In this document: positions 7,842-16,554 of the stretch, piece after piece
Layout: each line of letters starts with the position of its first letter
Numbering within the stretch: the first letter of the stretch is position 1
NCBI RefSeq assembly: GCF_000959725.1
Contig: NZ_CP009323.1
Span: 4,216,001 to 4,280,000 of the forward strand
Direction: 5' to 3'
Length of the DNA stretch: 64,000 nucleotides
DNA from: Burkholderia gladioli
Lineage (GTDB): Bacteria; Pseudomonadota; Gammaproteobacteria; Burkholderiales; Burkholderiaceae
Position numbers and translations under genes: made by a program
The notes under the pieces: model-generated
What the model was told of the DNA's origin: nothing
Seen by the model: the letters and a program-made list of their open reading frames with translations, nothing else
The model's database searches: none

Positions 7842-8705
7842 TCAGCCCAGCACCATCTCGACGAAGCGCTGCGCCGGCAGCGGCACCTCGCCGAGCCGGT
7901 GCGCAATGCCGAGCTCCCACTTGCGGCGGCTGGCCGGCACGTAGCGCAAGGTCACGCCCTCGATCGAGAAACGCGCGACCGAGGCCGGCACCAGCGAGAT
8001 GCCCTGCCCCGCAGCCACCAGCGCCTGCACCGCATGGAACTCGCCGGCTTCCTGCACGATCCTCGGCCGGATCCCGTGATGTTCGTACAAGGCCATCACG
8101 GCCGCATGGAAACCGGGCGCGCGATCGCGCGCGATCAGCACCAGCGGCCGCTCGCCCACGCTCTTCATCGACACCGCCCGATCGGCCAGCGGGAAATCCC
8201 GCGGCAGCACGAAGGCGGGATAGTCGCTGGCGAGCCGATGCTGGCGCAGCCGGCGGTCTCGCGTGAGGCGCATGAAGGCGACGTCGAGCGAGCCGTCGGC
8301 GAGCGCTTTGGCCTGCTCGATCGACGGCAGGTCGCTCACCTGCACGCGCACCTCGGGATAACGCTCGCGAAACGCCGGCACGGTGGTGGCGACCAGGTCG
8401 ATCGCCCAGGAACCGAAGCCGATCCGCAGCTCGCCCAGCTCGCCGGCCGCGATGCGGCGCCCGCGCTCCAGCACCGCATCGGCGTGCTCCACCAGCCGGC
8501 GCGCTTCCTGGGCGAACAGGCGGCCCAGCTCGGTCAGCTGCGCGCCGTGCCGGCCGCGCGAGAACAGGCTGCCGCCGAGCTGCGCCTCGAGCTTGCCGAG
8601 CTGGCGGCTCAGCGCCGGCTGGGACAGGTTCAGCAGCGACGAGGCGCGGCCGAAATTCGGCGTCTCGACCAGGGCCAGGAAGGCGCGGAGCAGGTTGATT
8701 TCCAT
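7842..8705 (-). CDS. LysR-family transcriptional regulator
   Basis: LysR regulator of 287 residues. The N-terminal winged helix shows LLRAFLALVETPNFGRAS, then SLLNLSQPALSRQLGKLE and the GGSLFSRG segment; the remainder is the periplasmic-binding-like effector domain (ELRIGFGSWAIDLV, QGISLVPASVARF). It is divergent from nagA with about 105 bp between starts, so nagA is its positional target, though LysR proteins often act elsewhere too. The effector is unknown. Confidence 0.9.
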   Translation of the reverse strand: MEINLLRAFLALVETPNFGRASSLLNLSQPALSRQLGKLEAQLGGSLFSRGRHGAQLTELGRLFAQEARRLVEHADAVLERGRRIAAGELGELRIGFGSWAIDLVATTVPAFRERYPEVRVQVSDLPSIEQAKALADGSLDVAFMRLTRDRRLRQHRLASDYPAFVLPRDFPLADRAVSMKSVGERPLVLIARDRAPGFHAAVMALYEHHGIRPRIVQEAGEFHAVQALVAAGQGISLVPASVARFSIEGVTLRYVPASRRKWELGIAHRLGEVPLPAQRFVEMVLG

Positions 8706-8810
8706 GCGCGAAACGTATCACGGTGCGCCGTAAATGTCATTGGACGCATCGATCGGCAAGCCGTGTAATGAGCGCTCCTCCACTTCCGCGCCCCGCTTGC
8801 CGCTCGCCCG

Positions 8811-10010
8811 ATGAACAATATCCTCACCGCCTCCGGCTGGGCCTTCGGCCTGCTCGAAACCGGCGCCGACGGCCGGATCGCCGCGATCCGCGCCAGGCCG
8901 GTCGGCACGCCCCTGCCCGGCTACGGCTACCTGCTGCCGGGTTTCGTCGACCTGCACGTGCACGGCGCGGGCGGGGTCGACCTGATGGACGGCGGCGAGG
9001 CCGCGCAACAGGTGGCCGCCTCGCTCGCGGCCAGCGGCACCACGGCCTTCCTGGCGACCACCATGACGGCGCCGGAAGCCGAACTGCGCGAAGCCACCGC
9101 CGCGATCGGCCGCGTCGAGCGCCGCGAGCGGCCGGCGCATTGCGCGCGCCTGCTCGGCGTCCATCTCGAAGGCCCGTTCCTCAACCCCGGGCAGCTCGGC
9201 GCGCAGCCGCCGCATGCGCGCCGGGCACGGGACGGCGAGATCGACACGCTGCTCGCGCTCGCCAGCGTGCGCCTGGTGACGCTCGCGCCCGAACTGGAGG
9301 GGCAGCTCGACACGATCCGCCGGCTGGTCCGGCGCGGCATCCGCGTCCAGCTCGGCCATTCGAGCGGCAGCTACGAGCAGGGCGTGGCCGCGCTGCAATG
9401 CGGCGCGAGCGGCTTCGCCCACCTGTTCAATGCCATGAGCGGGCTGCATCATCGCGCCCCGGGCCTGGTTGGCGCGGCGCTTGCTCATGCCGAATACGCC
9501 GAGATGATCCCCGACCTCGCCCATCTTCACGCCGGCGCGATGCGCGCGGCGCTGCGCGCGATCCCCAGGCTCTATTGCGTGAGCGACGCCTGCGCGGCCA
9601 CCGGCATGCCCGACGGTGCCTACCGGCTGGGCGCGCAGCGCGTGTTCCGGCGCCCGGGCCAGGCCGGCGCACGGCTCGCCGACGGCCGGCTGGCCGCCAG
9701 CACGCTGACCCTGGATGCGGCGCTGCGCAACCTGGTGAAGCTCGGGCTGTCGATCGCCGACGCCTCGAACCGCGTCTCGCGCTTTCCGGCCGACTTCCTC
9801 GGCCTGCCCGAGCGCGGCCGGCTCGCGCCCGGCGCCTGGGCCGACACGGTGCGCCTCGATCCGGAACTGCGCGTGGAGGCCGTCACCATCGAGGGACGCA
9901 CGGTGGAGCGCGCGGCCCCCTCGCGCCGACAGCCGCCCGAAAGCCGGCCGGAAAGCTGGTCAGAAAGCCGGCCCGACCCGCGGCCCTGCACCGAAGCCGG
10001 GCATGTTTAG
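8811..10010 (+). CDS. nagA: N-acetylglucosamine-6-phosphate deacetylase
   Basis: Metal-dependent amidohydrolase that converts GlcNAc-6-phosphate to glucosamine-6-phosphate in amino-sugar use and cell-wall recycling. Seen: HVHG metal motif with H49 and H51, metal-bridging Glu in HLEGPFLNP (E120), H183 in QLGHSSGS, H204 in FAHLFNAMS, and the catalytic Asp259 in CVSDACAATG. The loop usually written ADG.H reads PDLAHLHAG here, a mild deviation. The last 30 residues are an Arg/Pro/Ser-rich extension rich in PESRPE-like repeats that the family lacks. No nagB or nag phosphotransferase genes are adjacent; a LysR gene is divergent and zwf follows. Confidence 0.85.
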   Translation: MNNILTASGWAFGLLETGADGRIAAIRARPVGTPLPGYGYLLPGFVDLHVHGAGGVDLMDGGEAAQQVAASLAASGTTAFLATTMTAPEAELREATAAIGRVERRERPAHCARLLGVHLEGPFLNPGQLGAQPPHARRARDGEIDTLLALASVRLVTLAPELEGQLDTIRRLVRRGIRVQLGHSSGSYEQGVAALQCGASGFAHLFNAMSGLHHRAPGLVGAALAHAEYAEMIPDLAHLHAGAMRAALRAIPRLYCVSDACAATGMPDGAYRLGAQRVFRRPGQAGARLADGRLAASTLTLDAALRNLVKLGLSIADASNRVSRFPADFLGLPERGRLAPGAWADTVRLDPELRVEAVTIEGRTVERAAPSRRQPPESRPESWSESRPDPRPCTEAGHV

Positions 10011-10188
10011 CCGCCAGCCGCGCAACAAGCCGCCGAACGGCGTGTTTCGGCATTTGCGCTGCCCCATTGCGCAACGCGAATGCACGGAACCCGCCAAAAC
10101 CGTGCACACTTAGCACTTTCCGCTGCACCGCGGCACCGGTGCATCAGCCGTTCGTTCAACGCTCATCGACTTTGACCGCGAACCACCC

Positions 10189-11664
10189 ATGACGAATCAG
10201 CACAACCAGCCCGCACAAGACCAACCCGTCGACATGATCATCTTCGGCGGCGGCGGCGACCTCGCAGCACGCAAGCTGCTGCCCGCGCTCTACATGGCGC
10301 ACCTGCACCGCAACCTGCCGGCCGAGACGCGCATCATCGCGGTCGGCCGACGCGACTGGGGCATCGACGGCTACCGCAAGTTCATGGAGGAGCAATCGCG
10401 GCCCTTCATCGACGGCAAGGCCTTCGACCAGCAGGCCTGGGACCGCTTCCTGGACCTGTTCCAGTACGTGCTGATCGACGTCAACGAGGCCGGCGACTAC
10501 CAGCGCCTGGCCGAAGCCTCCCGCAAGGAGGCGATCCGCGTGTTCTACCTGTCGACCTCGCCGGAGCTGTTCACCACCATCTGCGACAACCTCTCGAACG
10601 CGAACCTGCTCAACGAGAGCTCGCGCGTGGTGCTGGAGAAGCCGCTCGGTCACGACCTGGCCTCGGCCCAGGCGATCAACAACGATGTCGGCCGCCATTT
10701 CTCGGAATCGCAGATCTACCGGATCGATCACTACCTCGGTAAGGAAACGGTGCAGAACCTGATGGTGCTGCGCTTCGGCAACCCGATCTTCGGGCCGCTG
10801 TGGCAAGCGCCGTACATCCGCAGCGTGCAGATCACGGTGGCCGAGACGGTGGGCGTGGGCAGCCGCGCCGGCTTCTACGACCACACCGGCGCGCTGCGCG
10901 ACATGGTGCAGAACCACCTGCTGCAGTTGCTGTGCATCGTCGCGATGGAGCCGCCGGTCTCGCTGGACCCGGACGCGGTGCGCGACGAGAAGCTGAAGGT
11001 GCTGCGCTCGCTGCGGCCGATGACGCCGGCCGACATCGCGCGCGACACGGTGCGCGGCCAGTATGCGGCGGGCGCGGTGGACGGCCAGCCGGTGAAGGGC
11101 TACCTCGAGGAGGACAACGTGCCGCCCGACAGCCGCAACGAGACCTTCGTCGCGCTGCGCGCCTACATCAACAACTGGCGCTGGGCCAACGTGCCGTTCT
11201 TCCTGCGCACCGGCAAGCGGCTGCAGAAGCGCCAGTCGGAGATCGTCATCGAGTTCGCCGACCTGCCCTTCTCGATCATCCCCGACGGCCCGCGCCACTA
11301 CAGCAACCGCCTGGTGATCCAGCTCCAGCCGGAAGAGTCGATCCAGTTGCAGATGCTGGCCAAGGAGCCGGGAAGCGGCATGAACATGGTGCCCGTGAGC
11401 CTGAACCTCGACCTGCAGCAGGCGATCCCGGAACGGCGCGCCGAAGCCTACGAGCGCCTGCTGATCGACGTGATCCGCGGGCGCCTCACGCACTTCATGC
11501 GCCGCGACGAGCTGGAAGCCGCCTGGGCCTGGATCGAGCCGATCCTCGACGGCTGGCAGCAGCCGGGCGACCGGCCGCGCCTCTACACGGCGGGCACCTA
11601 CGGGCCGGCCGCCTCGTCGGCCCTGCTCGCGCGGGACAACATGTCCTGGGCCGAGGAGGCCTGA
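10189..11664 (+). CDS. zwf: Glucose-6-phosphate 1-dehydrogenase
   Basis: First enzyme of the oxidative pentose-phosphate and Entner-Doudoroff routes: glucose-6-phosphate plus NAD(P)+ to 6-phosphogluconolactone. The 491-residue protein has the cofactor loop FGGGGDLAARKL (residues 19-30; Ser or Ala is more usual than the third Gly), EKPLGHDL, and the active-site signature RIDHYLGKE at residues 178-186. Full family length. It stands alone here, without pgl, edd or a HexR/RpiR regulator, after a 178-bp upstream gap, and is closed by a strong intrinsic terminator. Confidence 0.95.
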   Translation: MTNQHNQPAQDQPVDMIIFGGGGDLAARKLLPALYMAHLHRNLPAETRIIAVGRRDWGIDGYRKFMEEQSRPFIDGKAFDQQAWDRFLDLFQYVLIDVNEAGDYQRLAEASRKEAIRVFYLSTSPELFTTICDNLSNANLLNESSRVVLEKPLGHDLASAQAINNDVGRHFSESQIYRIDHYLGKETVQNLMVLRFGNPIFGPLWQAPYIRSVQITVAETVGVGSRAGFYDHTGALRDMVQNHLLQLLCIVAMEPPVSLDPDAVRDEKLKVLRSLRPMTPADIARDTVRGQYAAGAVDGQPVKGYLEEDNVPPDSRNETFVALRAYINNWRWANVPFFLRTGKRLQKRQSEIVIEFADLPFSIIPDGPRHYSNRLVIQLQPEESIQLQMLAKEPGSGMNMVPVSLNLDLQQAIPERRAEAYERLLIDVIRGRLTHFMRRDELEAAWAWIEPILDGWQQPGDRPRLYTAGTYGPAASSALLARDNMSWAEEA

Positions 11665-11714
11665 GCATCGGCGGCCGCTGAAGGCCGCCGCCCGATCCGC
11701 TGCGTCGATCGACC

Positions 11715-11742
11715 AGCCGGCCCGTGATGGCCGGCTTTTTTT
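11715..11742 (+). terminator. Intrinsic terminator after zwf
   Basis: Perfect 8-bp stem AGCCGGCC (11715-11722) with GGCCGGCT (11729-11736), a six-base loop, and a run of seven T to 11742, located 50 bp after the zwf stop. Confidence 0.9.
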
Positions 11743-11809
11743 CCGCCGTCATTCGTTAGGATCGCCAATCGTGTGCGGCAAGCCGCGTCACGTCGCGCAC
11801 GCGCGCCGC

Positions 11810-12547
11810 CTAGATCGCCATCCCGCCGTCGATCGTCAGGCTCGAACCCGTCATGTAGCTCGATTCGGCGCTGGCCAGCCAGGCCACCAGCGCGGCGATC
11901 TCGTCGGCATCGGCGGCGCGCTGCAACGGGATCCGCGAGCGGATCGCCTCGATGTGCTCGGCCGTCATGTCGGTGACGGTCGGCCCAGGCTGCACGTTGT
12001 TGATGGTGATGCCGCGCGGCGCGAGATCGATCGCGATGCCCTTGACCATCACCGCCACCGCGGCCTTGGTCATCGAATAGACGCTCGAGCCGGGATAGTT
12101 GGTGCGCTCCGCCGTGTTGCTGCCGATCGTGACGATCCGGCCGCCCTGCTGCAGATGCCCGAGCGCGGCCTGGATCGACAGGAACACGCCGCGCACGTTG
12201 ACGGCCAGCATCTGGTCCAGGTCCTCGACGGAAAATGCCGCCACGTCGGCGATCCGCAGGATGCCCGCGTTGACCACCACGATGTCGAGCCCGCCGAAGG
12301 CGGCCGCCGCCTGGTCGGCCGCGGCGCGGATCTCCTCGGCACGGGCGCTGTCGGCGCGGATCGCCAGCGCGCGGCGCCCCATCGACTCGATCTCGGCAAC
12401 CACCTCGGCCGCCTTGTCGGGCGCCGACACATAGGTCAGCGCGACGTCGGCGCCGTGGCGCGCGAGCCGGCGCGCGATCGCCGCGCCGATACCGCGCGAA
12501 CCGCCGAACACGATGGCACGGCGCTGCTGCAAGGGACTGGTATTCAT
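11810..12547 (-). CDS. SDR-family oxidoreductase (3-oxoacyl-ACP reductase-like)
   Basis: Classical SDR of 245 residues. Motifs: VFGGSRGIGAAIARRLA at the N-terminus, VVNAGILR, IGSNTAERTNYPG with serine, YSMTKAAVAVMVKG with Tyr and Lys, and INNVQPGPTVTDM; it ends with the usual SLTIDGGM. It resembles FabG-type reductases but is not near fatty-acid genes. A TetR gene lies upstream on the same strand, and an identical 19-bp-class motif is found before both genes, so it is most likely repressed by that TetR protein. Confidence 0.88.
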   Translation of the reverse strand: MNTSPLQQRRAIVFGGSRGIGAAIARRLARHGADVALTYVSAPDKAAEVVAEIESMGRRALAIRADSARAEEIRAAADQAAAAFGGLDIVVVNAGILRIADVAAFSVEDLDQMLAVNVRGVFLSIQAALGHLQQGGRIVTIGSNTAERTNYPGSSVYSMTKAAVAVMVKGIAIDLAPRGITINNVQPGPTVTDMTAEHIEAIRSRIPLQRAADADEIAALVAWLASAESSYMTGSSLTIDGGMAI

Positions 12548-12558
12548 GCTGCGCTCCT

Positions 12559-12577
12559 TTCTGGATTATTCAGTCAA
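12559..12577. promoter_or_regulatory. Putative TetR operator before SDR gene
   Basis: TTCTGGATT-ATT-CAGTCAA, starting 12 bp before the SDR start. The same motif with a different three-base centre (GGA) is found at 13238-13256 before the tetR gene, at 17 bp from its start. Sixteen of nineteen positions are identical. Confidence 0.68.
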
Positions 12578-12639
12578 AAACTGATCATAAAAATGCCGGC
12601 CGCATCGGCCGGCTGGTTTCAAGCCGCTTCGTCAGACCT

Positions 12640-13221
12640 TCAGGCTCGCAGTCGCTCCACCGCGAAACGCGCGATCCCGCGCAGGCTGTCCGCCGCGACG
12701 CCCGCGCGCGCCGCCACCTGGATCCCCTGCATGGTGACCTGGATGTAGCTCGCGGCCTGGCTCGCATCGAGTTCCGCATCGATCTCGCCGCCCTGCTGCC
12801 CCTCGCGGATACGCTCGACCAGGGCCGCGTCGAGCACCGGCCCGAGCTGCTCGCGCATGGCATTCAGTTCGGGATCGCGCCCGCCGAACTCGCAAATCGC
12901 GTTCACGCCCATGCAACCGGGCACCTGCTGATCGCAGCCGTCGTCGATCAGCCCGGCGAGCATCGCCTCGATACCGGCGAGCGGCGACGCCGCGCTCTTC
13001 AGGCGCGTCAGATGCGTGGAGACATTGCGCTGCGAATAACGCAGCAGCGCCTCGAGGTAGAGCTTGCGCTTGTCGCCGAAGGCGTTGTACAGGCTCTGCC
13101 GGCCGATCTGCATCGCATCCAGCAGGTCGTCGGTCGACGTCGCCGCGTAGCCCTGCTCCCAGAACACGCGCAGCGCGCGGTCCAGCACCTCGTCTCGATC
13201 GAATTCCCTGGGTCTGACCAT
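12640..13221 (-). CDS. TetR/AcrR-family transcriptional repressor
   Basis: TetR repressor of 193 residues, start MVRPREFDRDEVLDRAL. Helix-turn-helix: ATSTDDLLDAMQIGRQSLYN followed by AFGDKRKLY. The C-terminal part has GCMGVNAICEFGGRDPEL, the pattern of the TetR_C_16/YfiR-like group that senses small electrophiles or quinones. Probable target: itself and the SDR gene at 11810-12547 through matching 19-bp motifs placed close before each start. Confidence 0.88.
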   Translation of the reverse strand: MVRPREFDRDEVLDRALRVFWEQGYAATSTDDLLDAMQIGRQSLYNAFGDKRKLYLEALLRYSQRNVSTHLTRLKSAASPLAGIEAMLAGLIDDGCDQQVPGCMGVNAICEFGGRDPELNAMREQLGPVLDAALVERIREGQQGGEIDAELDASQAASYIQVTMQGIQVAARAGVAADSLRGIARFAVERLRA

Positions 13222-13237
13222 GGACGGAGAATACGGA

Positions 13238-13256
13238 TTCTGGATTGGACAGTCAA
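13238..13256. promoter_or_regulatory. Putative TetR operator before tetR
   Basis: TTCTGGATT-GGA-CAGTCAA, 17 bp before the tetR start at 13221, matching the site at 12559-12577 in both halves and in the three-base spacing. Confidence 0.68.
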
Positions 13257-13314
13257 GAACCGCGACGACGGAATTTTGTATGCCTTCGTAGCCCCGGCCG
13301 CGACATGCGTGAGC

Positions 13315-14748
13315 TCACTCGCCCGCGCGCGCGGCTTCGCCCGGCAGGATCAGGCGCTCGGGGATGCGGCGCGACGAGGCGCGCGCGCAGGCGTAGTACA
13401 GCAGCGCCGGCACCAGCAGGCCGAGGATCCAGGAGATGTCGGTGCCGCCGAGCCGGTCGACCAGCGCGCCGGTATAGAAGCTGGTCGAGATGAAGGGCAT
13501 CTGCACCAGGATGCCGATCACGTAGACGGCGATCGCCGTGCGGTTCCAGCGCCCGTAGCGGCCCGCGGGATCCGACAGCGCCGGCACGTCGTAGCGCGAA
13601 CGCGTGAAGCAGTAGTAGTCGACCAGGTTGATCGCGCTCCAGGGCGTGAAGAAGGCCAGCAGGAACAGGATGAAGGCCGTGAATTCCTTCAGGAACGAGT
13701 GGCGGCCCGCGATCGCCAGCGCCGTGGACACCGCCACCATCGCCAGGATGTAGACCAGCCGGCGCCGATGCGAGATCGCGCGCTGGCCGCGAAAGCCGCT
13801 GACGATGGTGGCCATCGACATGAAGCTGCCGTAGGCATTGAGCGTGGTGACGGTGAGCTTGCCGAAGGCGATGCTGAAATAGAGCAGCGCGGCCACCGCC
13901 CCGCTCGAACCGAGCCCGACGATGAAGGCCACCTCGTGGTGCGCGAACCGGGAGCCAGCCAGCGCGGCGGCGAACACGCCGAACACCATCGCGGCCTGCG
14001 CGCCCATCACCGAGCCCAGGCCGACCGCGAGGAAGGTGCGCGCCGAGGAGGTGCCGCGCGGCAGGTAGCGCGAATAATCGGCCACGTAAGGGCCGAAGGC
14101 GATCTGCCAGGACGCCGACAGCGACATCGACAGCAGGAAGCTGGCGATCGAGAAATGACGGTTGGCTATCAACGCGCCGAGATCGTGGTTCGAGAACAGC
14201 CGCGCGAACATGAACAGGAAGGCGATCACGCCGATCACGCTGCCCACGCGGCCGATCAGGTGGATGGTGCGATAGCCGAGGATGGTCAGGACCACGATGC
14301 AGATCGCGAACAGCGCGATGCCGGCCACCTCGTCGACGCCGAGCAGTTGCGCGACGGCTGCGCCGGCCAGCACCGAGCCGCTCGCCGAGAAGCCGATGTA
14401 CATCAGGCAGACCAGCACCAGCGGGATCGTCGCGCCGTAGACGCCGAACTGTACGCGGCTGGAGATCATCTGCGGCAGGCCGAGCTGCGGCCCCTGCGCG
14501 CCGTGCAGCGCCATCACCGCGCCGCCGATCAACTGCCCCAGCAGCAGCGCGACCAGCGACCAGAACACGTCGCCGCCCAGCACCACGGCCAGCGCCCCGG
14601 TGACGATCGCGGTGATCTGCAGGTTGGCCGACAACCACAGCGTGAACTGGCTGGCGAGGCTGCCGTGGCGCTCCGCATCGGGGATGTAGTCGATCGATCG
14701 CGATTCGATCAGCTCGCCGCTCGCACGGCCCTCTCTCTGGTTCGCCAC
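13315..14748 (-). CDS. NCS1-family purine/cytosine permease
   Basis: Inner-membrane transporter of 477 residues for nucleobases or related compounds (cytosine, purines, allantoin, thiamine-like substrates), energised by cation symport. About twelve hydrophobic segments are visible, for example ALAVVLGGDVFWSLVALLLG, LVLVCLMYIGFSASGSVLAG and FILFLLAFFTPWSAINLVDY; the conserved FGPYVADYSRYLP loop of NCS1 proteins is present. I use the GTG at 14748 (VANQREGRAS) since GGAG precedes it by eight bases and the longer frame encodes an Arg/Pro-rich non-homologous lead. No nucleobase enzyme is adjacent, so the substrate stays open. Confidence 0.87.
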   Translation of the reverse strand: MANQREGRASGELIESRSIDYIPDAERHGSLASQFTLWLSANLQITAIVTGALAVVLGGDVFWSLVALLLGQLIGGAVMALHGAQGPQLGLPQMISSRVQFGVYGATIPLVLVCLMYIGFSASGSVLAGAAVAQLLGVDEVAGIALFAICIVVLTILGYRTIHLIGRVGSVIGVIAFLFMFARLFSNHDLGALIANRHFSIASFLLSMSLSASWQIAFGPYVADYSRYLPRGTSSARTFLAVGLGSVMGAQAAMVFGVFAAALAGSRFAHHEVAFIVGLGSSGAVAALLYFSIAFGKLTVTTLNAYGSFMSMATIVSGFRGQRAISHRRRLVYILAMVAVSTALAIAGRHSFLKEFTAFILFLLAFFTPWSAINLVDYYCFTRSRYDVPALSDPAGRYGRWNRTAIAVYVIGILVQMPFISTSFYTGALVDRLGGTDISWILGLLVPALLYYACARASSRRIPERLILPGEAARAGE

Positions 14749-15007
14749 GTGCTGCGCTCCGGGTTGATGTCGTCGATGGGGATTCGGGCAAGGGCCTCGG
14801 CCTGGTGCGAGGCACCCGCGCTCGAATCTTCTTGTATAGACAGGTCGGCAAAAATAGGGAATTACCCGGCGCGCCCGCCTGGGGAACAAGAGCCTGCCCG
14901 TCAAGCATCCAGCAGCGCTCCCGGTTCGCGCGAGGCCGCGATCCGGTTCGTCATCTCAACCGGCCAAATTTGAATAGTCAACCTGGACGTCGCATCGCCG
15001 CGTTCCG

Positions 15008-15532
15008 TCAATCGAAGGCCGGATGAAAATGCACCACGCCGGCCGGGATCGCCGCGGCCTCGCCCTGGAAGGATTGCGCCATGAAATACTCGGCCGGCAC
15101 GTCCGGCACCGACAGGCGATGCGCGTGGTGGAAGCCGAAACGCGTGTAGTAGGCAGGGTCGCCCAGCACTACGGCGCCGGCCGCGCCGCGCTCGCGCATC
15201 ATGGGCAGCGCCGCCTCGATCAGGTTCGCGCCGATGCCCTGGCGCTGGCACGCCGGGCTCACCGAAACCGGCGCGAGCACGAACCAGCCGTCCGCCGCCC
15301 CGGCGCCCTCGATGCGGATCGGCGAAAAGGCCAGATGGCCGACCATCGCGCCGTCCCGCTCGGCCACCAGCGACAGGCTCAGCGCCCCGGCCGCGCGCAA
15401 CGCGGCGACGATCCGGTGCTCGGTCACGCCCTGCCCCGGCGCGTGATGCGGATGGTTGTCGAAGGCGGCCAGGATCAGGGCCTCGATGGCGGCGATGTCG
15501 GATTCGGTTTCGTGGCGGATGGGGGTCTGCAT
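15008..15532 (-). CDS. GNAT-family N-acetyltransferase (YhbS-like)
   Basis: Acetyl-CoA-dependent acetyltransferase of 174 residues. Seen: VGHLAFSPI strand, VLAPVSVSPACQRQGIGANL with the acetyl-CoA loop Q/RxxGxG (QRQGIG), VVLGDPAYYTRFGF typical of the YhbS branch, and VPAEYFMAQ near the end. The acceptor is unknown; members act on small molecules or protein N-termini. It is followed by an approximately 260-bp stretch before the NCS1 gene in which I see no clear signal. Confidence 0.87.
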   Translation of the reverse strand: MQTPIRHETESDIAAIEALILAAFDNHPHHAPGQGVTEHRIVAALRAAGALSLSLVAERDGAMVGHLAFSPIRIEGAGAADGWFVLAPVSVSPACQRQGIGANLIEAALPMMRERGAAGAVVLGDPAYYTRFGFHHAHRLSVPDVPAEYFMAQSFQGEAAAIPAGVVHFHPAFD

Positions 15533-15559
15533 GAATGTCTCGTTTCCTCGTTTCCGTGA

Positions 15560-16453
15560 TCAGGACGCCGCGTCTCTCATCCGCCGCGCGATGAACTCGG
15601 CGAAGGCGCGCGCCGAAGCCTTCGCGGCCCGCCCAGCCGGCAGCACCACATGGATGTCCACCGAGCCCATCTCCCACTCGGGCAACAGCCTTTGCAGCGT
15701 TCCCGCCGCGAGCTCGTCACGCACGCTGCGATCGCCGGTGGAAAGGATGCCGAGCCCGGCCACCGCCGCGGCCGTGGCCGCCTCGGTCGAATCGATCACG
15801 AAGCGTTCATCGACGCGCACCGAGGCGGCGACACCCTCGCGGCGGAACGACCAGGCCTCGGCGGCCCGTCCGGCGCGCCGCACGATCAACGCATGCGCGG
15901 CCAGCTCGGCCGGTTCGCGCGGCATGCCGGCCCGCGCCAGGTAAGCGGGCGCGGCCACCAGCACGCGCTCGACCGAGCCGACCCGGCGCGCGACGAGATT
16001 GCTGTCGGCCAGCGCACCGATCCGCACTGCCACATCGACGCCCTCGCCGATCAGATCGTGGCGCGCATCGTCGACCAGGCATTCGATCCGCAGCAGCGGA
16101 TGACGATCGGCGAAACGCGGCAACTCGGGCATCAGGGTCCGGCTCGCGAAGATCGGCGAAGCGGCGATGCGCAGCGTGCCACGCAACTCGCCGGTGCCGC
16201 GCGCGGCGTGATCGGCCTCATCGAGCGCGGCGAGGATCGCTTCGCAGCGGGTGAGATAGTCGGCACCCGCCTCGGTCAGCCTGAGCGCGCGCGTGCTGCG
16301 CGTCAGCAGGGCGACACCGACCTGCTTCTCCAGCGCGGCAACGATCCGCGAAGCGGTTGGTTGCGTGATGCCGAGTTCGCGCGCCGCCTCGGAAAAGCTG
16401 CCGCCGCGCGCGACTCGCACGAACAGTTGCATGGCCGTGAAACGATCATTCAT
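15560..16453 (-). CDS. LysR-family transcriptional regulator
   Basis: LysR regulator of 297 residues from the ATG at 16453 (MNDRFTAMQLF), chosen over a longer frame because the family starts just before the helix-turn-helix (GSFSEAARELGITQPTAS, then RIVAALEKQVG). The effector domain contains the DVAVRIG segment typical of the DhcR/PA0477-like branch that controls quinone or enone reductases. It is divergent from an Old Yellow Enzyme gene with about 100 bp between, the usual arrangement for direct activation or repression of that gene. Confidence 0.9.
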   Translation of the reverse strand: MNDRFTAMQLFVRVARGGSFSEAARELGITQPTASRIVAALEKQVGVALLTRSTRALRLTEAGADYLTRCEAILAALDEADHAARGTGELRGTLRIAASPIFASRTLMPELPRFADRHPLLRIECLVDDARHDLIGEGVDVAVRIGALADSNLVARRVGSVERVLVAAPAYLARAGMPREPAELAAHALIVRRAGRAAEAWSFRREGVAASVRVDERFVIDSTEAATAAAVAGLGILSTGDRSVRDELAAGTLQRLLPEWEMGSVDIHVVLPAGRAAKASARAFAEFIARRMRDAAS

Positions 16454-16554
16454 ACAGGAATTGCATATCTGAAAGGCGATTCGGAAGACTACCACCACGA
16501 ATCGCATCAAACTAGATTGAGCGGGCACCGAATCCCCTTTCAGGAGCCTGCATC

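Noticed and set aside
13012..14973. Long antisense frame (653 residues) over the NCS1 and tetR genes
   Set aside because: Composition is Arg/His/Gln-rich as usual for antisense frames in GC-rich DNA, no domain, and it runs over clear membrane-protein coding on the other strand.
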